This document shows, one piece after another, positions 26,887 to 33,195 of a stretch of DNA of 33,195 nucleotides; within the stretch, counting starts at the first letter, position 1; the number at the start of each line of letters is the position of its first letter. The notes beneath the pieces were generated by a model. It saw nothing but the letters and a program-made list of their open reading frames with translations. It had not been told where the DNA came from and ran no database searches. Source of the stretch: an uncultured Anaerolineaceae bacterium (lineage in GTDB: Bacteria > Chloroflexota > Anaerolineae > Anaerolineales > Anaerolineaceae); contig CALMGN010000131.1 in the NCBI GenBank assembly GCA_937863605.1, positions 1 through 33,195 on the forward strand. Direction: 5' to 3'. The position numbers and the translations under genes are program-made.

Positions 26887-28477
26887 GCGTGCGGGATTCA
26901 CCGTTGTCTTGTTGGCCTGGTTGATTTCAACCATCGCCTGCTCGCAAGGTTATGTATCCACCTTCGACCTGACGGCGACCGCACTCTTTTCGAGCAGCGG
27001 CGCTGGCGGGGGGGATATTTTACCCGAGTCCGAGACACCCGTCGCACCGACACCGGTGAATACCCCCGAACCTGCCTTATTAGCCACGACCATGGCCGCG
27101 CAGGATATGCCTCCCACGCTGATTATCGAAACCCCTGACCCTACCTCGCCGCATACAACCCCTCTACCACCGATTCTGTACTACACCCAGGCCGGTGACA
27201 CTCTGCCTGCGGTCGCCATCCGCTTCGGGGTTAACCAGGAAGAAATCACCAGCAACGAAACTTTTGATGTGACCGGTTTTATCCCGGCTGGAAAATTGCT
27301 GATCATTCCGAACCGCCTGGAGGCTACCGGCCCGGCGGACTCCGTCATGCCGGACAGCGAAATCGTCTACTCGCCTTCGGCTCTTGGATTCGACATTGAC
27401 GCCTTTGTCCAGGGGGCGGGCGGTTATATGGCTGGTTACCGTGAATATCTGGCGGACGGCTGGAATTCCGGCGCGCGTGTCATTCAAAAAGTCGCCATTG
27501 AAAACTCGATCAACCCGCGGATGCTGTTGGCGCTGGTGGAATTTCAGGCTGGCTGGGTTTATGGCCAACCTGCAAATCTGGCAGTCACCGATTACCCGAT
27601 GGGTTTTATTAACAAAGATAAAAAAGGCCTGTACAAACAGCTCAGTTGGGCGGTACAGCAGCTTTCGATCGGGTATTACGGCTGGCGGGAAGGACTTTTT
27701 ACCAGTTTGACATTTAATAATAATACCCAGTTGCGTCTGGCTCCGACGATTAACGCAGGCACGGCTGCCGTTGAGTTCCTCTTCTCCCGACTTTACCATC
27801 CTGACATCTGGAATGGGATAATGTTTGGCAACGATGGTTTCGGAGCGCTTTACGAGCGCATGTACGATAATCCCTGGGTGCGCGCCCAAACCGTTGAACC
27901 TTTGCTGCCGGTTAATTTGACCCAGCCGGAGTTACAATTACCGTTTCTGCCAGGCCGCATCTGGAGCTTTACTGGCGGTCCCCATTCCGCGTGGGGACCA
28001 GACGGCGCCCGGGCAGCGCTCGATTTTGCCCCCTCGGCAACCGAATCCGGCTGTGTCAAATCTGATGACTGGGTGGCAGCAGCGGCTACCGGTCTGGTGG
28101 TGCGCTCCGGTAACGGCGTCGTGGTCGTCGATCTTGACGGCGATGGTTATGAACAAACCGGTTGGACACTTCTTTATTTACATATTCGCAGCGACGGCCG
28201 CGTACCGCTGGGTGCCTGGGTCGAGCAGGGAAGTTTGATTGGCCATCCGTCGTGTGAAGGCGGGGTAGCGACCGGGACACATGTTCATTTTGCCCGAAAG
28301 TATAACGGCGAATGGGTGCTGGCTGGTGGCCCAATGCCCTTCAACCTTGACGGTTGGACCGCCAAGGCTGGTGCCAAGCCGTACCAAGGCTCTTTAACCA
28401 AAGATAGCCTGGTGATCGAAGCCTGTACCTGCGGATCGTTTGAAACCCGCATCCTTCGTCCAAAAGATGGAAATTAA
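26828..28477 (+). CDS. LysM-like + M23-like metallopeptidase lipoprotein, paralog 2
   Basis: Signal/lipobox LAWLISTIAC; YYTQAGDTLPAVAIRFGVNQEEI; GPHSAWGPDGARAALDFAPS; LYLHIRS; THVHFARKYNGEWV. The overlap with paralog 1 suggests the start could be downstream. Confidence 0.88.
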   Translation: MEQRLRPGTAWYRKTKYPGRRAGFTVVLLAWLISTIACSQGYVSTFDLTATALFSSSGAGGGDILPESETPVAPTPVNTPEPALLATTMAAQDMPPTLIIETPDPTSPHTTPLPPILYYTQAGDTLPAVAIRFGVNQEEITSNETFDVTGFIPAGKLLIIPNRLEATGPADSVMPDSEIVYSPSALGFDIDAFVQGAGGYMAGYREYLADGWNSGARVIQKVAIENSINPRMLLALVEFQAGWVYGQPANLAVTDYPMGFINKDKKGLYKQLSWAVQQLSIGYYGWREGLFTSLTFNNNTQLRLAPTINAGTAAVEFLFSRLYHPDIWNGIMFGNDGFGALYERMYDNPWVRAQTVEPLLPVNLTQPELQLPFLPGRIWSFTGGPHSAWGPDGARAALDFAPSATESGCVKSDDWVAAAATGLVVRSGNGVVVVDLDGDGYEQTGWTLLYLHIRSDGRVPLGAWVEQGSLIGHPSCEGGVATGTHVHFARKYNGEWVLAGGPMPFNLDGWTAKAGAKPYQGSLTKDSLVIEACTCGSFETRILRPKDGN

Positions 28478-28489
28478 CGATTGGGAGAA

Positions 28490-29974
28490 ATGAAAATCAA
28501 GACCTGGGCGCGAACCTTGGGTTTGGTGCTCATTTTGCTGACTACGGCCTGCCAGCCTATTGACCTTACCCCGGTGCCTGAGCCGGTGGTTGAGGAAGTT
28601 CCTGCGCCTCCAACGCCGGACAGCCCCATACCGACTGCATTGCCCGCCCGCCCGCCTTATGAGCCGGGTACTCTGGTGGCGTACATGGCTCAGACCGGCG
28701 ACACTCTGCCGGTCTTGGCTGCACATTTCAACACCACCGAAGCAGAAATCCGGCAAGCCAATCCGATTATCCCGGGCGACGCGACCACTTTACCTGCTGG
28801 TTTTCCAATGCAGATCCCGATCTATTACCGTCCGTTATGGGGCACCCCTTACCAGATTGTGCCGGACAGCCTGTTCGTCAACGGCCCGGCGCAGCGTGAA
28901 TTTGATGTCGTTGCCTTTGTCAATGACCAACCGGGATGGTTGAAAGATTACAGAGTCTCACTGTCAACTGGAAATTTACGCGGCGGCGAAATCGTCAACC
29001 ATGTTGCCGTCAATTACAGTCTCAGTCCGCGTCTGCTGCTCGCCATGCTGGAATATCAATTGGGAGCCTTGACCAACCCTGAACGGCCGGAAAGTCTGGA
29101 ACGCTACTCACTGGGGTATCGCAACCCCCAGTATGTCGGACTGCTGCGCCAGTTGACCTGGGCAGCGAATACGCTCAACAACGGCTATTACGCCTGGCGT
29201 ACCGGCCATTTGGACACCTTCGATCACCTGGACGGACGCACCGAAAGGCCTGACCCCTGGCAGAATCCCGCGACCGTAGCGCTGCATTACTACTATTCAA
29301 AATTATTTCCCGATGATGCCTACAAGTACGCGGTTAGCGGCAGCGGGTTTGCGCAAACTTACTTGAATCTGTTTGGCGACCCGTGGGGTAATGTTGTCGC
29401 GCACATCGAGGGATCATTACACCAACCAGCACTTGCCCTGCCTTTTGCAGCTGGAAGGTCATGGGCGTTCACCGGAGGACCGCACACCGGCTGGGGGGAT
29501 GGCGATCCGCTCTCGGCGCTCGATTTTGCACCGCCAAGTGTGGTGGGCGGCTGCTCCGAGGCTGAGGATCCGGCTACGGCGATTGCCGACGGCATCGTTG
29601 TACGCACCGGTGACGCGTTGGTCATGCTAGACCTGGATGGCGACAGCGATGAACGCACTGGCTGGGTGATTATGTACCTGCACCTGGCGAATGATTCATT
29701 GCCAGCCGCCGGAGCGGTTATGCTTAAGGGCGACCCGGTTGGCATGCCGTCCTGCGAGGGTGGTCGCGCGACCGGTTCCCATGTGCATATTGCCCGCAAA
29801 TACAACGGCGAGTGGATCCCGGCAGAGGGTGCGCTGGCTTTCAACCTGGACGGCTGGGTGGCAAAAAATGGGGATACGGCCTATGAAGGCACCATGACCA
29901 AGTTAGGCCGCTCCATCCGCGCCTGTGTCTGCTCGGATCGCAACAGCCAAATTCAAGCCAGCCTGCAGCAGTAA
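28490..29974 (+). CDS. LysM-like + M23-like metallopeptidase lipoprotein, paralog 3
   Basis: Lipobox LILLTTAC; YMAQTGDTLPVLAAHFNTTEAEIRQANP; GPHTGWGDGDPLSALDFAPP; MYLHLAN; SHVHIARKYNGEWI. Confidence 0.88.
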   Translation: MKIKTWARTLGLVLILLTTACQPIDLTPVPEPVVEEVPAPPTPDSPIPTALPARPPYEPGTLVAYMAQTGDTLPVLAAHFNTTEAEIRQANPIIPGDATTLPAGFPMQIPIYYRPLWGTPYQIVPDSLFVNGPAQREFDVVAFVNDQPGWLKDYRVSLSTGNLRGGEIVNHVAVNYSLSPRLLLAMLEYQLGALTNPERPESLERYSLGYRNPQYVGLLRQLTWAANTLNNGYYAWRTGHLDTFDHLDGRTERPDPWQNPATVALHYYYSKLFPDDAYKYAVSGSGFAQTYLNLFGDPWGNVVAHIEGSLHQPALALPFAAGRSWAFTGGPHTGWGDGDPLSALDFAPPSVVGGCSEAEDPATAIADGIVVRTGDALVMLDLDGDSDERTGWVIMYLHLANDSLPAAGAVMLKGDPVGMPSCEGGRATGSHVHIARKYNGEWIPAEGALAFNLDGWVAKNGDTAYEGTMTKLGRSIRACVCSDRNSQIQASLQQ

Positions 29975-30071
29975 GAGGGGAAACAAGAGTAGTTCCCGTC
30001 TTGATCGAAATTAATTGCTTAGCAGCGGGCGTCCATTGTCAGGATGACCAATGTGGTTTTGCCCCTCACCC

Positions 30072-30299
30072 CCCCGCTCCCCGAAAGTGGCTTGATTTTT
30101 TACTGACTATGAATCTTTCGGGGAGCGGGGATTAAATGAATTTCGAGTGTTTTTGCGCCGATACAGCGCAAAAACACTCGATTATGAAGAAGCCCGCCCC
30201 ATGAATGGGGCGGGATGGGTGGGGTTGATAACCCATCGATCACGAAGGGCGTTCGCGAACATCGAGATAAAAGGGTGCGTTACGGTTTTGAACGCACCC
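30072..30299. repeat. Array of consecutive hairpins/palindromes in the intergenic region
   Basis: H1 CCCCGCTCCCCGAAAG/CTTTCGGGGAGCGGGG (30072-30087/30115-30130); H2 CGAGTGTTTTTGCGC/GCGCAAAAACACTCG (30144-30158/30166-30180); H3 CCCGCCCC/GGGGCGGG (30193-30200/30207-30214); H4 ATGGGT/ACCCAT (30215-30220/30231-30236); H5 GTTCGCGAAC (30251-30260); H6 GGGTGCGTT/AACGCACCC (30273-30281/30291-30299). Confidence 0.85.
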
Positions 30300-30372
30300 G
30301 AAAGTAATCTTATTGGTACGTTCGACCCAATTCGATAAAAATATGCGTAGCTTGTTACCGAGGCAGACCTGA

Positions 30373-30861
30373 TTAATCGGGTTGAGCGGCACCCTGCGAA
30401 GAAGCTGTTTCCGGCTCTTTAATCGTAATTTTGGTTTTGAAATCCACGTTGCCCTTGAGTGTATTGGTAACCGAGCAGTATTTATTCTCGGAAAGCTGAA
30501 CGGCTCGTTCTACCGCTTCCGGGTCAATATTGCGGCCGGTCACCACGTACTCGAGGGTCATGCCGATGAACTTGCGCGGGTGATCCATTGCCCGGTCAGC
30601 ATAAACGATGACCTCAAAACCGGTCACATCCAGGCGTTTTTTTTGCAGAATGGATATTACATCCATCGCGGTGCAGCCGCCCACGGCAATAGCGACCAGT
30701 TCGGTCGGACGCACAGCAGAATCACCCCCGCCGGATTCAATCCTGGTGTCCATTTTGACCTCAAAACCCGAATCGGCGACGCCAGTAAATTTTAGTTCTC
30801 CACCCCAGACAACTTTTGCTTTCACGCTTCCTCCTTGTTTATGAGCCCCCACGGAGCTCAA
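30373..30861 (-). CDS. OsmC/Ohr family protein
   Basis: TRIESGGGDSAVRPTELVAIAVGGCTAMDVISILQKKRLDVTGFEV...VQLSENKYCSVTNTLKGNVDF; both family cysteines present. Confidence 0.93.
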   Translation of the reverse strand: MSSVGAHKQGGSVKAKVVWGGELKFTGVADSGFEVKMDTRIESGGGDSAVRPTELVAIAVGGCTAMDVISILQKKRLDVTGFEVIVYADRAMDHPRKFIGMTLEYVVTGRNIDPEAVERAVQLSENKYCSVTNTLKGNVDFKTKITIKEPETASSQGAAQPD

Positions 30862-30871
30862 ATATATTTTA

Positions 30872-31123
30872 TCAGGTAAAACAGCCGCCCTGCGTATAAT
30901 GGCAAACGGGGCAGACTAGATTTAACAAACCGTCGTAATCCATAACGCCCAGGGTGCATTTTGGGCATGGCATTCCGGGTTCTGCCGCAGCGCGGACAAG
31001 GTTAATTTCCTGACCAGGTTCGTCTGGAACAGGCCGGTCGGTTATGAAATTCTCCACTTTTTCGGTCATGTGCCTTGCTGCCGGGCAGCCCCGGTTCACT
31101 TCGGTAGATATAGAATCCCCCAA
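30872..31123 (-). CDS. Small zinc-ribbon-like protein of unknown function
   Basis: MPCPKCTLGVMDYDGLLNLVCPVCHYTQGGCF: two CPxC knuckles. Real start may be 31069 (MTEKVENF). Confidence 0.6.
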   Translation of the reverse strand: MGDSISTEVNRGCPAARHMTEKVENFITDRPVPDEPGQEINLVRAAAEPGMPCPKCTLGVMDYDGLLNLVCPVCHYTQGGCFT

Positions 31124-31139
31124 AAGGTGCGGCGGCAGG

Positions 31140-31391
31140 TTACTTGTTTAGATAATCTTCCAGATGCAGCCGGGTATACAGGCGCGACTTAATCTCATCA
31201 GGCAGGGGGTTGGTGGGTTCCGGCTGTTTATACAGGTCAATAGTTTTGCGCATGGTATTGACGACAATGGTGCAATTTTCACACTCGCTCATGTGCTTCT
31301 CTAATTCGGCACACAGCTCCGGCGGCAGTTCACCGTCGATATATTCAGATATGGTGGACGCCAGTCCTTTACAATTGCATATCTCTGTCAT
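31140..31391 (-). CDS. Zinc-finger (zf-HC2/ZAS-type) anti-sigma factor, soluble
   Basis: CKGLASTISEYIDGELPPELCAELEKHMSECENC: C-x25-H-x3-C-x2-C. No transmembrane segment. ATGA overlap with the sigma gene. Confidence 0.88.
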   Translation of the reverse strand: MTEICNCKGLASTISEYIDGELPPELCAELEKHMSECENCTIVVNTMRKTIDLYKQPEPTNPLPDEIKSRLYTRLHLEDYLNK

Positions 31392-31996
31392 TCGGATGAT
31401 TTCTCCGTGAGCCGTTCAGCATAATAGAGGGATAACTGGTTGCGCAGATTCAAGCGGGCACGGAGTAAACGGGTTTTCACCGCAGTTTCCGTCAGCCCGA
31501 GCATTTCCGCCGTCTCCCTTATGGAAAGCCCTTCCATGTCGCGCAACATAAAGACAACCCTCAGCGTTTCCGGTAATTCATCCACGGCCTGATCCAACCG
31601 CTGCCTTGACTCCGCAGACAGCAACTCGTCCTCAGGCAGGCAGCACCAATCGGTTAGCACCATCCCGGGATGCGCATCTTCTTCTTCAGGATCTTCATCC
31701 ACTGGTACCAGATTCAACCGGCGTTTTCGCAGCCCCATTAAGGCCTCATTGACTGCGATGCGGTACAACCAGGTGGAAAGGCTGGAGCGCCCCTCGAACT
31801 CTGGCAGAGCGCGAAGTGCTTTTATGTAGGTTTCCTGCAGAACGTCTTCCGCATCCTGAGGGTCGCGCAGGATTTTGAGCGCCAGCCGATAGATATGATT
31901 GGATGTGGCATCTACCAGGCGCGCAAACTCGGCCCGATCTCCAGCTTTGAGCGCGGCAAGTGAAATGTTCGGATTGTTAAGGCTCTCTTCACTCAT
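31388..31996 (-). CDS. ECF-type RNA polymerase sigma factor
   Basis: Region 2 NHIYRLALKILRDPQDAEDVLQETYIKALRALPEFEGRSSLSTWLYRIAVNEAL; region 4 LPETLRVVFMLRDMEGLSIRETAEMLGLTETAVKTRLLRARLNLRNQL. Confidence 0.95.
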   Translation of the reverse strand: MSEESLNNPNISLAALKAGDRAEFARLVDATSNHIYRLALKILRDPQDAEDVLQETYIKALRALPEFEGRSSLSTWLYRIAVNEALMGLRKRRLNLVPVDEDPEEEDAHPGMVLTDWCCLPEDELLSAESRQRLDQAVDELPETLRVVFMLRDMEGLSIRETAEMLGLTETAVKTRLLRARLNLRNQLSLYYAERLTEKSSE

Positions 31997-32036
31997 TTAG
32001 ATGACCCATGAGCTAAAAAGATACCCATCTTCCTGG

Positions 32037-33080
32037 CTATGAAAGCGCCCAGGTCGGCAGAACGTCCAGGTTGAGCGGGTCACGCTGCCCATAGGCGTAA
32101 TGGTAGTAGCCGGCTGCAGCGATCATGGCGGCGTTGTCAGTGCAGAGGAAGATCGAGGGAATTTGCACCGGGAAGTCTTTCTGGGAGCTGAATGCGTCGC
32201 GCAGAGCGGTGTTGGCCGAGACGCCGCCCGCCACCAGCACTTCTTTGACCTGGTAAACGCGGGCAGCGTGGAGTGTTTTGCTTACCAGAACGTCCACCAC
32301 AGCGGCCTGGAAGCTGGCAGCCAGGTCTGCTACCGGCAGCGGCTGATTTTGGCTTTCCAGCTCGCGCACGGTGCGTAAAACCGCGGTTTTCAACCCGCTA
32401 AAGGAGAAATTCCAGGTGCCTTCCAGCCGGGAACGCGGGAAGGAAAACGCTTCTGGATTACCATCGCGCGCGATTTTTTGAATGGAGGGTCCGCCAGGGT
32501 AAGGCAGGCCGATCAAACGGGCAACCTTATCAAAAGCTTCGCCGGCAGCATCGTCCAACGTCCCGCCCAAACGGCGGTATTCCAGATGCGAGGTCATTAA
32601 ATTCAACTCGGTGTGCCCGCCGGAGACGAGCAGCGCCAGTAAGGGGAACTGAGGGGGTTGGGGAGGGTTAGGCGTGTCGTGTTGATAAATCCACGACGAG
32701 TAGATATGACCTTCCAAATGGTTGACCCCGATCAATGGCAGATTGGAGGATATTGCCAGCCCTTTGGCCATATTCATGCCGATCACCAGGGAGCCTGGGA
32801 GCCCCGGCCCGCGGGTGACCGCGATGGCATCGATATCGCTCAAACCCAGGTGAGCGCGCTGCAGAGCCTCATCCACGATTGCGTAAATCGTGCGGATGTG
32901 CTGGCGCGAAGCCACTTCGGGGAAAACGCCGCCATATTGGGTGTGAATGTCGATTTGCGAAGCAACTACGTTGGAGAGGAGCGCGCGTCCGTTTTCGATC
33001 ACCGCTGCGGCTGTTTCATCACAGGAAGATTCAATCCCAAGGATACGAGCGGGAGGAAAGTCAATCAATGCACGGTCCAT
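32037..33080 (-). CDS. tsaD: tRNA N6-adenosine threonylcarbamoyltransferase
   Basis: ILGIESSCDETAAAVI, QIDIHTQYGGVFPEVASRQH, VTRGPGLPGSLVIGMNMAKGLA, GVNHLEGHIYSSW, LLVSGGHTEL, DDAAGEAFDKVARLIGLPYPGGP, VAGGVSANTALR. Confidence 0.97.
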   Translation of the reverse strand: MDRALIDFPPARILGIESSCDETAAAVIENGRALLSNVVASQIDIHTQYGGVFPEVASRQHIRTIYAIVDEALQRAHLGLSDIDAIAVTRGPGLPGSLVIGMNMAKGLAISSNLPLIGVNHLEGHIYSSWIYQHDTPNPPQPPQFPLLALLVSGGHTELNLMTSHLEYRRLGGTLDDAAGEAFDKVARLIGLPYPGGPSIQKIARDGNPEAFSFPRSRLEGTWNFSFSGLKTAVLRTVRELESQNQPLPVADLAASFQAAVVDVLVSKTLHAARVYQVKEVLVAGGVSANTALRDAFSSQKDFPVQIPSIFLCTDNAAMIAAAGYYHYAYGQRDPLNLDVLPTWALS

Positions 33081-33195
33081 AAGGTTGATTTTATCCTACA
33101 ATGCATGAGAAGTCCAAAAACCTGACCAGCTTTTCTGTTTACCGGTGAATATATGCCTATATTGGGATTAAAGATTAAAACGCAAAGAACACGGG

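Noticed and set aside
30072-30299. CRISPR array or retron msr/msd
   Set aside because: The repeated feature is hairpin form, not a conserved repeat sequence with spacers; no cas gene or reverse transcriptase in the window.

Overview
The window looks like bacterial chromosome, probably from a Chloroflexota/Anaerolineae-like organism; this is inferred from gene content and repeat style and was not tested. Most genes are housekeeping or cell-envelope genes. In order they are: an HNH nuclease (partial), a TIGR01777-type epimerase, an operon on the minus strand (FhaA-like, FhaB-like, MTA phosphorylase, SEDS-PBP fusion), archease-RtcB, GDP-mannose 4,6-dehydratase, ClpC, NagA, GNAT, a small membrane protein, a very large GT39-type glycosyltransferase fused to an NHL propeller, MFS, a DSP-type phosphatase, GNAT, a lipoprotein, a small AT-rich HicA/HicB-like module, tRNA-Pro(CGG), a CE4-type deacetylase, HIT, three tandem LysM/M23 paralogs, OsmC, a zinc-ribbon protein, an anti-sigma/ECF sigma pair, and TsaD. 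The strongest leads are: (1) a SEDS polymerase fused to a class B PBP module that has apparently lost all three transpeptidase motifs (SxxK to SILG, SxN to SAG, KTG to AIG), encoded with two FHA proteins; (2) a GT39-NHL six-blade fusion; (3) a triplicated LysM / unknown / M23 envelope cassette; (4) an intergenic array of about six hairpins at 30072-30299; (5) a HicA-like/HicB/third-gene module lacking the canonical HicA histidine. No CRISPR array, transposase, integrase, reverse transcriptase or phage structural gene was seen.
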